A stretch of DNA of 64,000 bases from Acanthochromis polyacanthus (Eukaryota > Chordata > Actinopteri > Pomacentridae), in the NCBI RefSeq assembly GCF_021347895.1, contig NC_067134.1, forward strand, positions 27,750,152-27,814,151, given 5' to 3'. Both the position numbers and the translations under genes were made by a program. The notes beneath the pieces are model-generated. The model had not been told where the DNA came from. It searched no databases and was given only the letters and a program-made list of their open reading frames with translations. This document shows positions 23,263 to 33,757 of the stretch, in pieces; within the stretch, counting starts at the first letter, position 1; every line of letters begins with the position of its first letter.

Positions 23263-24420
23263 TTAACCCTCCTGTTACCTGTGACTCCATTCAATGTTCA
23301 ACATCTCGAAATAAATGATCGACATACAATTCATTGGACTGGATATCACTAAAATGTCAACTCAATAATCGTCTGAATTGAATAACAACCACCTTCTAAT
23401 TAGCTAAATGATAATAAAATGAGCTGATTCAAAATGTGTTTTGTGTTCTTTTCATTAAGTTGAGATGACTCAAAACTCTTTCAAAATCAATCAAAAAATG
23501 TTCAGAATGACATGAAATGTGTCCTAAATGACTTGAAAATGATCCCAAAGACACAAAAATGATCCAAAATGACGAGAAAAGATCCAAGCTGATCTTAAAA
23601 CTTGTTGAAATTGACAAGAAAATTGCCCAAAATGACTCAAACATTGTCCAAAATGACTTGAAAATGATCCATAATTACAGAAAATTAGTCCAGAATGACA
23701 TGAAATTTGTCCTAAATGACTTGAAAATTATCCCAAAGACCCAAAAATGATCCAAAATTATGAGAAAAGATCCAAGCTGATCTTAAAACTTGTTGAAATT
23801 GACAAGAAAATTGCCCAAAATGACTCAAACATTGTCCAAAATGACTTGAAAATGATCCATAATTACAGAAAATTAGTCCAGAATGACATGAAATTTGTCC
23901 TAAATGACTTGAAAATGATCCCAAAGACACAAAAATGATCCAAAATGACAAGAAACGATCCAAGCCGACATAAAACTTGTTGAGAATGACAAGAAAATTG
24001 CCCAAAATGACTTGAAAATGATCCCAAAGACACAAAAATGATCCAAAATGATGAGAAAAGATCCAAGTTGATACCAAAACTGGTTGAAATTGACAAGAAA
24101 ATTGTTCAAAATGACTCAAAAATTCTTCAGAATGACATGAAATTTGTCCTGAATGATGTGAAAATGATCCCAAAGACAAAAAGATCCGAAATGACGAGAA
24201 ACGATCCAAGCCGACATAAAACTTGTTAAAAATGACAAGAAAATTGTCCAAAATGACTCAAAAATTGTCTAAAATGACTCAAAAATTGTCCAAAATTACT
24301 CAAAAATTGTCCGTTACGTTGGCATCGGAACCCGATACTGATACTGGATCGGATCGACTTGTCTGCTTCCCCATTTTCCACAACATACCGCCTTTCTTTC
24401 TTCTTCCTGTGCTCGCTCAT
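23263..24420. repeat. TTAA-end fragment, shared flank and ~188-bp satellite
   Basis: TTAACCCTCCTGTTACC starts the block, followed by ATCATTGGACTGGATATCACT-like sequence and GAGCTGATTC, which also precede the arrays at 25680 and 49620. The satellite at 23455-24311 has a 188-bp higher-order period. Its right flank (GTTACGTTGGCATCGGAACC onward) is the same as at 21613-21716. Confidence 0.8.
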
Positions 24421-25152
24421 CCACCAGGACTGTGGATTTAGCGTTTTACTCGCTGCTGTTTAACATGCGGGAAGCTCCAGATGGGGGGGAGTCTCAGATC
24501 GCTGCAGACAAAGTGGTATCTGCTCAGTTCCAGGCAGTTCAGGAAACTAAACTGACTTTAAAGCAGTCTGACTAATCATGATATCATCCTTTGAGGCAAA
24601 CGCTGAGATGTTCCTCCCAGCTCTGCCCCGGCACAGTGTGGGCTCACGTCGCTGAAGTGGGGACGGAGCATCAGGCTAGATCTGTTGGCCGCTATCGATA
24701 TCCCGTTTCCTCTGTCGCTGCTAAGCTGCTTTGCATTAAGCCCGCAGCGTCCAGCCTGTGGCCCGTAGAACCCACCGTTTGTGACAATCATCCGGTCTTT
24801 TATGATCCAGGAGACAAAAGCAGAGCGAGCGCCACACCGGGAGCCTTCCAGCCCTGACATTTTAATGGTGCCTCTTTCATATTAGCCGGGATGCTAACCA
24901 ATTTGGCCGTTGCCGTTCGCTTCCTTTGCGTGTTAATTCCTCTTTTGAATGTTTAGAAGCGGACATAATGGGGTTTAGAGCTGGCAGGAGATTGGAGGAA
25001 AAGAGGATCAAACGTTGAACTGAAGATACTTTTTCTTTTTTTATGAGCCTCCTGTTGAGCTTATCGCGTATCGAGCAGCAGGAAGTTCGGACACGGTGTG
25101 AGTTACGGCCTGTCACATGACAGAGAGGAAGAGCTGTGTGAATTTAACATGT
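24421..25152. other. No gene seen
   Basis: Single-copy-looking sequence of moderate GC. Overlapping open frames of under 100 codons at 24576-24860 on both strands show no domain. Confidence 0.4.
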
Positions 25153-26593
25153 TTAACCCTCCTGCTGTCCGCATTTACCCGCACCAAAAAAATATTGTTT
25201 TCTTGTCTGAAAAAAATCCAAAAAATTCAGCAAAAAAAATCCCCAAATTTCTGAAAACTTGCAAAACCTTGAGGAGGATAATTCCAATAATACCTTAAAA
25301 GTTTCCCTTATATACACATATATAGTTAAAGCAATAAAAAAAACTGACAAAAAAGGAACAAAATGATAAAAAATAGACAAAAAAAACAAATGAGAGAAGA
25401 AAAAAAAGACAAAAATATGAGAAGAATAAGACGCAAAAGGACAACAATGCAATCTATTATTTTACTTTATGATTAAAACAACTTGTCATGGTCTAGAAAT
25501 TATGTTTAACGTCTTTAAATAAATGATCGACATACAAATCATTGGACTGGATATCACTAAAATGTCAAATAATCGTCTGAATTTAATAACAACCACCTTC
25601 TAATTAGCTAAATGATAATAAAACGAGCTGATTCAAAAATTGTTTTCTGTTCTTTTTATCAAGTTGAGATGACTCAAAACTCGTTCAAAATGACTCAAAA
25701 ATTGTTCAGAATGACATGAAATTTGTCCTAAATGATGTGAAAATTATCCCAAAGACAAAAAAAAAGATCTGAAATGATGAGAAACGATCCAAGCTGACAT
25801 AAAATTTGTTGAAAATGACAAGAAAATTGCCCAAAATGACTTAAAAATGATCTATAATTACAGAAAATTAGTCCAGAATGACATGAAATTTGTCCTGAAT
25901 GACTTGAAAATTATCCCAAAGACCCAAAAATGATCCAAAATGATGAGAAAAGATCCAAGCGATTTTAAAACTTGTTGAAATTGACAAGAAAACTGTCCAA
26001 AATGACTCAAAAATTGTTCAGAATGACATGAAATTTGTCCTAAATGGTGTGAAAATGATCCCAAAGACAAAAAAAGATCCGAAATGATGAGAAACGATCC
26101 AAGCCGACATAAAACTTGTTAAAAATGACAAGAAAATTGCCCAAAATGACTTGAAAATATTGTTCCATGTCTGATTTTTTTTTTTAATTGAGCAAAAAAA
26201 ATTCCCCAAATTTCTGAAAATTTGCAAAACTTTCAGGAGGATAATTCCAATAATACCTTAAAAGTTTCCCTCATATATACATATATAGTTAAAGCAATAA
26301 AAAATGACAAAGAAGGAACAAAATGACAAAAAAATGGACAAAAGAAACAAGCGAGAGAAGAAAAAATGACAAAATATGAAAAGAATAAGACACCAAAGGA
26401 CAGAAGAGCAATCTAGTATTTTACTTTATGATCTAAACAACTTGTCATGGCCTAGAAATGATTTTAAATTTATAGTTTTCCTAATTTACAATCTGCAGTT
26501 AATATCTTCTCTGTAATTTTTCCACTTTGAGGGCCGGATCGGACCCTCTGGAGGACCACTTTTGGACCACGGGCCTCATGTTGGACACCCCTG
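25153..26593 (+). mobile_element. Mosaic of TTAA element, GACAAAA array, satellite and hAT right end
   Basis: The order is: TTAACCCTCCTGCTGTCC (25153); a short GACAAAA array with a hAT right arm cut after TGGTCTAGAAAT (25500); the GGACTGGATATCACTAAAAT flank; AAAATGATCC satellite (25680-26160); a second copy of the TTAA-element/array junction (26216-26350 matches 25255-25400); and a complete hAT right arm ending TTGGACACCCCTG at 26593. The repeated junction implies a duplication of about 0.96 kb. Confidence 0.7.
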
Positions 26594-27506
26594 CTCTAAC
26601 CAACAGTTTTAGTCCAGGTCAAGCTTCAAACCTGCTGCATCTTCCTTTATTTTCTCACACTTTAAAAGCTCCTCCAGAACCACAGACAACATTATGCAAC
26701 TGGTTGAACAACAAGTAAAGGTCAGCTCATGCTTTCTACGTCTCTGTACTCAGGAGGGTTTAAATTCTATCATCAGCATCTGAAAAGGTCCTAGAACCGG
26801 ACTCTGAGCCAGAACGTGAGCGTGCATCGTCTGCACATATGCATGAGTCAGCAGTTTGAGTCAGCAGTTTGAGTCAGCATTAAATTCCTAAAAATCAGAT
26901 GATTTGACTGCGTTGTAGAGGAGGAGGGGGGGGTCACAGGAGCTGTCAAAAGGTGTGAATCATCCGCTCTGTTGTTCTTTACAATCAGGTGACCTCTGTG
27001 AGTCGGAGCAGAGAGCTGGAAGGCTGCAGAGACGTGGGACTTTCAGAGCCGTTTAATGCTGGCCGGTAATTGATTGCAGTCATTAGCGCAGCGTGGAGTG
27101 ACCTTGCTTACGGGGAGGAGGAGGAGGGTGAGTCAGCGGAGGAGGCAGGAAAACAATAGACTGGAATGTGTGCCGTCTTCATGGCGGCGGAGGCTCATCT
27201 GAAGGGAAATAAATCGTATTCCAGCTCCGGGGTTGACGTCTTCCATCCACGCCGCCTGCTTCCATATTACAGATTTAATGATTGGCAGAGGGGCAGAGCA
27301 GCAGCCTCCGTCTCTGCTGGTTTAGCTGTCAGAGCGCTTCATTCTTTACATCGAGCCGTTGTGATGTGGTAATAGTGTTTGAAAGCCAGACACGACCTGT
27401 AAATATCATTCAACGGCGCTAAAAATAAAGAAGTGGGTAACGGATACAACAAAATAATTGCCTTATCTATGTGAGGGAGGAAAAAGAGCCACTCTGGAGC
27501 CAATAG
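26594..27506. other. No gene seen
   Basis: Single-copy-looking. AGTTTGAGTCAGC is tandemly repeated near 26850-26880 and a GAGGAGG-rich run lies at 27112-27150. Confidence 0.4.
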
Positions 27507-27666
27507 ACCCTGTGCACGTCAAAATGCTAACTTCTTCTGACCGGGAGGGCTTACAGGTCCTTCCGGAGGCTATTTCGCAGCATGGATAACATGGAATCAA
27601 AAAAGAAAAACAGTTTTCTCGGCAAAACAAAAAACCAGATTTCAGCGTGTTCAAGGTCGATATGGG

Positions 27667-27807
27667 AGGTACTGTAGTGTACCATTATGTTCGGCTTCTG
27701 GTGTTTATAACGGTTCTATAAGCCTTCACCGTTTTCCAAAAGACCGGCATTTGCGGGCTCAGTGGATTGCCAAAATTAGACGAAAAAAATGTTTCACACT
27801 GAGCTGA
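27667..27807 (+). pseudogene. THAP zinc-finger domain fragment of a transposase
   Basis: The frame reads RYCSVPLC, then SLHRFPKDRHLRAQWIAKI and RRKKCF before a stop at 27805. The first zinc-ligand pair (C-x4-C), the HRFPKD block and the tryptophan of the THAP fold are present. The second half, with the later C-x2-H ligands, is absent. No ATG lies just upstream in this frame; an ATG at 27582 opens a different frame, so a one-base shift near 27664 is possible. THAP domains bind the ends of P-type, Kolobok and ISL2EU transposons. Treated as a broken element gene, not a host THAP gene, because the flanks are transposon ends. Confidence 0.6.
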
Positions 27808-28150
27808 GGATCGGGAATATTAGTGCATAGTCACTGATCAAACAGCAAATATCTGATAAACTATAACAACAATCCGTGCACTCTTCAATCATTTGTTATT
27901 CCGTTTTGACACCTAATCAAATATAGAGGAAATCCAAGCATTTGTCATTTTGTTCAAACAAAGCTACAAATATAAAATGTCTTGCTGAACTCGACTAAGT
28001 ACCAAAGACTAAAGTGTAAAGTGGATTCTAGTAGCTAACTAAGCAAAAAATAGTAATGTATAAATACTAGAAATTAAAATGATAAGGTACATGTTTGGCA
28101 AGCCCTACAGTTAAGCTAGCGCTAGTTATGTAGGATGCGATGCCACTTAC

Positions 28151-28318
28151 CTTCAAAGTTATATATGTACTGGGATATATAACATTTGAATCCATTTCCC
28201 GTTTGCTTTGAGGAGCTGACGAAAAATCATCAACGAGACGATAAACATCGTCAACAGAAATTTTAGGCAAGTTGCTTAGGCATCTGGAAAAGTAAAGTGT
28301 ACTGCTGGCTTCTTCCAT
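28151..28318 (-). pseudogene. First-exon remnant of a YqaJ-type transposon ORF (candidate)
   Basis: The frame opens MEEASSTLYFSRCLSNLPKI and continues SVDDVYRLVDDFSSAPQSKR. It ends with a good splice donor (AAG|GTAAGT, donor bases at 28146-28150). The N-terminus resembles that of the YqaJ-nuclease-containing proteins I recall from fish ISL2EU/IS4EU elements. No nuclease domain remains. It converges on the THAP fragment. Confidence 0.4.
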
Positions 28319-28457
28319 TTTGACAGCGCTGTAAGCAGGACCGGAAGTAACTGTAGCACCCGGAGTTTTTCAACCGGAACTAGCACATGCTATCATGCAC
28401 AGGGTGTATTATGTTCATCAAACACACTGTGACTCTAGTGGAGGTGATACTGTCTTA

Positions 28458-29048
28458 GGCCCTCGTCCACACGAAGGCAAAACGCTCAATAGTTTCAAAA
28501 ACGATCGCCATAAAGACGAAGGCGTCTCAGGAAATGCGTGCGTCTACACGAATGCACTCGATACGTATTGAAACGCTGTAAAACACATGAAAGACCTCTA
28601 GGGGCGCTGTAGCGATATGATGGAAACACGCCCAAACAGAAGAAAAACCAGTGGGAATGCGCACTTGCGGCAAAAGTTGTAAACAGAGACCAAGCCGGGA
28701 AGCATGAGTGGACCGTAATGTGTCCTCGATAATTGTTTGTTCAACTCGGTGGTGATTGAGAAGAAGGAGATTTTGCTGCAACAGGGATGGTAGGGTCCCT
28801 ACTATCCCTGTGGCGCATGCATGTCAATGAAGATACGAAACTATGATGCAAGCGTATCTGAAAAGTAGCGGAGAGCCGGTAAACACGGAGCCGCGTAAAC
28901 GGCGTTTCAAAATCTTTCCACTCTGGAACCTGGTTTCAAAAATGATCGTTTACAGACCCCCAAAACGCCGTCTTCGTGTGGATGGCACGCAGATTCGACA
29001 AGAAACTTCTGCGTTTAGACCACGGTTTGTCTTCGTGTGGACGGGCTC
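28458..29048. mobile_element. PIF/Harbinger-like MITE with TTA duplication
   Basis: The ends GGCCCTCGTCCACACGAAG and CTTCGTGTGGACGGGCTC are inverted repeats flanked by TTA on both sides (28455-28457, 29049-29051), a 3-bp duplication typical of PIF/Harbinger. The inner blocks (AAACGATCGCC, CAAAACGCCGTC) are partly inverted too. No transposase remains. Confidence 0.7.
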
Positions 29049-29059
29049 TTATGCTTTAT

Positions 29060-29173
29060 GATTTCTCTGAAGGGATCCACTCAAACTCATTTTCTCAGAA
29101 ACATCAGAGGATGTTAGCGTATCACACCGTCTCTCACCACACTTATGCGGACGACACACAACTTTATATTTAG
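29060..29173 (+). pseudogene. LINE reverse transcriptase fragment (YADD box)
   Basis: The frame ends HHTYADDTQLYI, the catalytic block of non-LTR retrotransposon reverse transcriptases. It stops immediately after and only about 35 codons remain. A 5'- and 3'-truncated copy. Confidence 0.65.
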
Positions 29174-29289
29174 CTTAGGGCTGGGACTTTAACACGTTCA
29201 TTACGAATCATTAATTACAGAAAAAGTAACATGTTAAAAAAAATAATGCAGACACTTTTCAACGAGCACCGACTCCACTCAGTTTAGGT

Positions 29290-29330
29290 CAGTGTTTCTC
29301 AAGTAGTGGGGCGCCCCCTGGTGGAACGTA
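29290..29330. mobile_element. hAT terminal fragment with embedded CTCF-like motif
   Basis: CAGTGTTTCTCAAGTAGTGG is a typical hAT end. It is followed by GCGCCCCCTGGTGG, whose complement CCACCAGGGGGCGC fits the CTCF core consensus. Confidence 0.5.
29311..29324 (-). promoter_or_regulatory. Candidate CTCF site
   Basis: On the minus strand the 14-mer is CCACCAGGGGGCGC, a full match to the vertebrate CTCF core. It lies in transposon-derived DNA. Binding is inferred from the motif only. Confidence 0.4.
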
Positions 29331-29489
29331 GAGGCATGACAAGGGGGAAAAGAGAAAAAAAGTCCATCTACACAGAGCTAATTAGCTGAACTTTTGCTTT
29401 AGCGTCGGCCTGTTTTGCGCTGGCTTGTCGTGACCCGGCCAAAACCGGCCGTCAGATGGTCCATTTTGTCCGGCAGGACGACTTTACAA

Positions 29490-30249
29490 AGTGAAAAAAT
29501 TACAGAGAAGACATTAACTGTACTGTACATTTGTAAATTTAAAATAATTTGTAGACCGTGACAAATTCTTTTGCTCATAAAGTTAAATACTACATCGTTC
29601 AGTTCCAGATGACTAAATGTAGTGTCATCTAAATTTTGTGTTTCCTTTTTGTCTCGTTTGTGATTTTGTCTGTCATTTTGTGTTTTGCTTTATTCGTAGT
29701 TTTGTCTGTTGTTTTTGTCGTTTTTGTGTTTGCTTTTTGTCTCGTTTGTGTTTTTTGTCTTATTCTTTGCCAATTTGTTCCTTTTTTCTGTCATTTTTTG
29801 GCCGCTTTTCGTCCATTTGTCTGTCACTTTAACTTTTTTGTCAAATTTTTTTGTGCCTTTTTGTTTTGTTTTGTGTTGTCTGTCTGACTTTTGTCATATT
29901 GATCATAAAATAATATACTGTATCGTTCAGTTCCAGATGTGACTAAATGTTGTGTTCCTTTGTAGACACTCTGTGATCTGGAAGTTGTAATGTGGAAATG
30001 ATAAACTGAGCCTGAATGATAGTGAAACTTTATTTATTTTCTTCATAAATTTCAGGTTGTTCATGATGTGTTGTAAAAATATAATTCCTTAAATGTGAAC
30101 ATTTTCAGAATGGACTTCTTTACACTAAACCAAAGGAACAACTTGAAGTTGTGGTTTTTTATCGGTTATTCTGCTGTGATTTTACTGATTATTCGAGATC
30201 AAACTGAACTAAATGTGGAACCTGAACTAAAATGACTTTAACACTCTTG
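29490..30249 (-). mobile_element. hAT-like element with TTTTGTC array, copy 5 (inverted)
   Basis: The left part has AAAAATTACAGAGAAGACAT and TTTAAAATAATTTGTAGACC. The array runs 29640-29895. The right arm (GACACTCTGTGATCTGGAAG, CTTAAATGTGAACATTTTCA, AAATGTGGAACCTGAACT) runs to a diverged terminal repeat ending TGACTTTAACACTCTTG. This is the most complete copy of the arm that lies 5' in copy 1. Confidence 0.7.
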
Positions 30250-31069
30250 TTCTCACTCATCAAACCTGATTTTTTTAGGGGGATAAATCGCTGAATATTG
30301 TCGGCGCTGAGGCGGAACGTGACAGAAAAGGGTCTGATTCCTCCTTGTTCTCAGGAGCAGCCTTTCAGAAAGCAGATAAATGTTTGATCGCCGTACCAAA
30401 GTCTTTTCAGAGCTCCACACAAAGGTGATCGTAATGCGAAGTCTGGGAGTCGTTGCGAGGCGTAATGGAGCAGCAGAGCTCGGTGTGAAGCGGCTAAATT
30501 GGCTTCCTGGGGGGGTTACGTTCAAAACACTTTAGCACTTAACGCTGCAGACTCACTGCCGTTTCCCTCTCCCTCCGGCCTGTCGCCACGCTGTCATGGC
30601 AACCAGTTCACATCAGCAGATTGTTAGCAATCAGCCCTGTGAATGGGTGTTAATAACGGTAATTATTACGTGCTTTTTTACGTTGTTATTCTTCCGTCAC
30701 TTTTCACACGTTGATGCCTGTTTTCGCTGCTCCGTGGTGTTTTGGAGTTCTGCTTCCGTTGGCGTGTTTTTATCAGCGGTGCAGTCATAATGAGGAGATC
30801 ATAGTAATTCAGTCCTATTCAGTGATAACTGAAGCATCTGGGGATGTAAACAAACACGTTATTTACATATTAGGAGGTAATGTCGACATTTTCGCTGCCA
30901 TGTTCCGTTTTGTTTGAGTTCTATGTGACCAACAAGTGAAAGAATGACAACACAGTTCAAGAAACGCTTCACTTCAGGGGTATTATAGTCATGGATTCCC
31001 AAAAAAATGCCTTCTTCAAAGCTATGCATACCCGAGTCCTCTGTCTTTCTTTAATAGTCAATACTTAAT
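30250..31069. other. No gene seen; single-copy-looking
   Basis: Moderate GC at 30540-30680 with no domain-bearing frame. Confidence 0.4.
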
Positions 31070-32211
31070 GATCAAAACAACAAAAGTCAGACAAAAAAAT
31101 GACAAAATGTTACAAAAATGAGACACAAAATATCAAAAGTGAGGCACAAAGTGACGAAACTGAGACGAACAACACAAAACAAAACAAAAAAGAGAAGGAA
31201 TTGGACAAAAAGGTTACAAAACAACAAAAACGAGACAAAAAATTACACAAATGAGAAAAAAATGACAAAAGCGAGAAACCAAAAGACAGAAACGTGAGGC
31301 AAATCATGAAAGTTAAACAAAAAATACATAAAAACAACAAAAACAAGACAAAATATTACAAAAATGAGACACAAAATATCAAAAGTGAGGCACAAAGTGA
31401 CAAAACTGAGACGAACAACACAAAACAAAACAAAAAATAGAAAGAATTAGACAAAAAGGTTAAAAAACGACAAAAACGAGACAAAAAATTACACAAATGA
31501 GATCAAAAATGACAAAAATGAGAAACAAAACGACAAAAACGAGACAAAAATTACACAAATGATATCAAAAATTACAAAAGCGAGAAACAAAAGGACAGAA
31601 AGGTGAGGCAAATCATAAAAGTTAAACAAAAAAATACATTAAAAAAAGACAAAACATTACAAAAACAAGACAAAATATTACAAAAACAAGACACAAAACG
31701 ACAGAAAGGTGAGGCAAATCATAAAAGTTCAACAAAAAATACATAAAAACAACAAAAACAAGACAAAATATTACAAAATGAGATACAAAATATCAAAAGT
31801 GAGGCACAAAGTGACAAAACTGAGACGAACAACACAAAAAAACAAAAAGAGAAGGAATTAGACAAAAAGGTTACAAAATGACAAAAACAAGACAAAAAAT
31901 GACACAAATGAGATCAAAAATGACAAAAGCGAGAAACAAAACGACAGAAACGTGAGGCAAATCATGAAAGTTAAACAAAAAACAAGACAAAATATTACAA
32001 AAACAAGACACAAAATGACAAAAGAACAATCGAGTATTTTACTTTCTGATCCAAACAACTTGTCATGGTCTAGAAATGATTTTAAATTTTCAGTTTTACT
32101 AATTTACAAGCTGCAGTTAATGTCTTCTCTGTAATTTTTCCCCTTTGAGGGCCGGATTGGACCCTCTGGAGGACCACTTTTGGCCCACGGGCCTCATGTT
32201 GGACACCGCTG
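31070..32211 (+). mobile_element. hAT-like element with GACAAAA array, copy 6
   Basis: The array (31080-32035) contains a ~416-bp higher-order duplication (AAAATATCAAAAGTGAGGCA recurs). The right arm, from CAAACAACTTGTCATGGTCT to GTTGGACACCGCTG, is complete. The left arm is missing and the array starts abruptly near 31076. Confidence 0.7.
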
Positions 32212-32799
32212 TACTTCCTGTGTATCTTTTGTCTGCTTGTGTGACAACAGATCCACAGGAAGTACCGACATGAGAGCTTTTACAAATGAAGAATCAAAAA
32301 ACACAAACATCAGTCAGTTTTATACATAAAGGAGCTTAATATAACTTTTATTGTAACTTCTTCTTTGGCTTATAATGATCAGATTTACTGTTTTTTTTCC
32401 CCAGTATCAGGCAGGTTTGATATTTAAACATTTGCTGAGGATTATCTTCAGGAACTTTTAATGTGACGAGCATTAAAACCTGACATTTGACCGTCTTTAG
32501 TTTTACTCTGTGCTGACGTTCAGATTTCTCTCTTTGTCACAGAAAACAAACAGGACCTGCAGTCATCGACCTCGTAATGACGCTATGGCCCGTTTTAGGC
32601 CGTTAACTGCCTCATTTCTCATCATAATGTGTTGCCCTGATCAATGATTCTTCTCCTCAGTGTTTGAGCTCTGAAGGATGACACCTGAAACCTGACTGAT
32701 CTGTGATGTCACAGCCGTTACGGAAACCAGATTAATATTCAGAGCGGAGCGTTTTTCCACAGCACGCCTGGAGGGGATCTTTAACCTTTTGGATGTGAT
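32212..32799. other. No gene seen
   Basis: Single-copy-looking AT-rich sequence with no recognisable features. Confidence 0.4.
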
Positions 32800-33011
32800 T
32801 CAGCTCAACCTGCTGAAACGAGGAAAAAAGACTTATTTCAAAGAACTTTTACCTTGAAATAAGTGAAAAAATCTGCCAGTAGAACAAGTAAAAAATGTCT
32901 TGGTAAGGTTTCTAGAAATAAGATGTGATATTTAGAATATTGAGGTCTTATAATTAGCTGGGAAGTTTTATTTTAAGCTCTGTTTTACCAGGATTGTCAA
33001 GCTTAAGTGTC

Positions 33012-33573
33012 TTAACCCTCCTGCTGTCCTCATTTACAGCACCAGAAAATATTGTTTCCTTGTCTGAATTTTTTTTTTTTAAAAATCAGCAAAAAATTCC
33101 CCAAATTTGTATTAAAAAAATCTTCATTAAGAAAAATCCTTAAAGGTTTCCCTTCAATGTTTTTTTTTTTTTTTTTTTTTTTAAAAATCCCCAATTTAAG
33201 CAAGAAATGAAATTTACAAAAATAAAAAAATCGATGAAAATTGTAAATATTTAATATTTAATATAAATGAATAAAAAAATCCTAAAAAAATTTAAAGTGT
33301 TTCCATATATATCAGGAAAACTTCTAATATTTTATTTATTTAAGAACATTCACATAAAAATCAACCAAAATCCAGCGAGTTTCGCTGGATTTTGGTTGAT
33401 TTTTATGTGAATGTTCTTAAAGAAATTTTTTTTTTCATTTCTTTTTTCCATCAAAAAATGTTCAAAAATTTCCTTAAAAATGTGAAAATTTCACGATGAA
33501 AATTATTATTTTTTTCTACATTTTTAAACTTTAAAATTGGCCAATTTGACCCGCAGGACGACACGAGGGTTAA
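33012..33573. mobile_element. TTAA-flanked piggyBac-like MITE
   Basis: It runs from TTAACCCTCCTGCTGTCC to GGACGACACGAGGGTTAA, with TTAA at 33012-33015 and 33570-33573. The AT-rich interior holds a (T)n run at about 33161-33181 and the hairpin at 33340-33420. No transposase. Confidence 0.75.
33340..33420. repeat. Perfect hairpin with 39-bp arms
   Basis: Arms 33340-33378 and 33382-33420 are exact reverse complements around the loop GTT. They contain AATCAACCAAAATCCAGCGA and its complement. Confidence 0.95.
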
Positions 33574-33757
33574 AACAAGATCATTTCCAGATTATTTGAC
33601 TGAACGAGATATTTAAGATGTGTCGCCTTAAAACAAGCCCCTCCGTCTGCTGGAATGTCTCTTGCTCAGTGAATTTATCTTAAATCAAGTGGGATGAGAC
33701 ATTTAGACTAAAAATAAGACAAACAGACTCGGTGAGATTTAGAGTTTTTGCAGTGCG

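Larger units (their letters stand above)
27507..28405. mobile_element. Internally deleted PIF/Harbinger-like element (ISL2EU-type candidate)
   Basis: Inverted ends ACCCTGTGCA (27507-27516) and TGCACAGGGT (28396-28405) bound the element. The sequence next to both ends (ATGCTAACTTCTTCTGACCGG versus the complement of CCGGAACTAGCACATGCTAT) also pairs loosely. Inside are a THAP-domain fragment on the + strand and, facing it, the first exon of a second ORF on the minus strand. Two convergent ORFs, one with THAP and one of YqaJ type, are what I recall for ISL2EU elements. The middle of both genes is missing. Confidence 0.55.
32800..33757. mobile_element. CACTGCAAAAA-type element, copy 2, split by a TTAA element
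   Basis: The left half has TTACCTTGAAATAAGTGAAA and TACCAGGATTGTCAAGCTTA. The right half has GTGGGATGAGACATTTAGAC and ends AGAGTTTTTGCAGTG. Removal of 33012-33573 would rejoin them at one TTAA. The same split occurs in copy 1 at 20937-22747. Confidence 0.65.
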
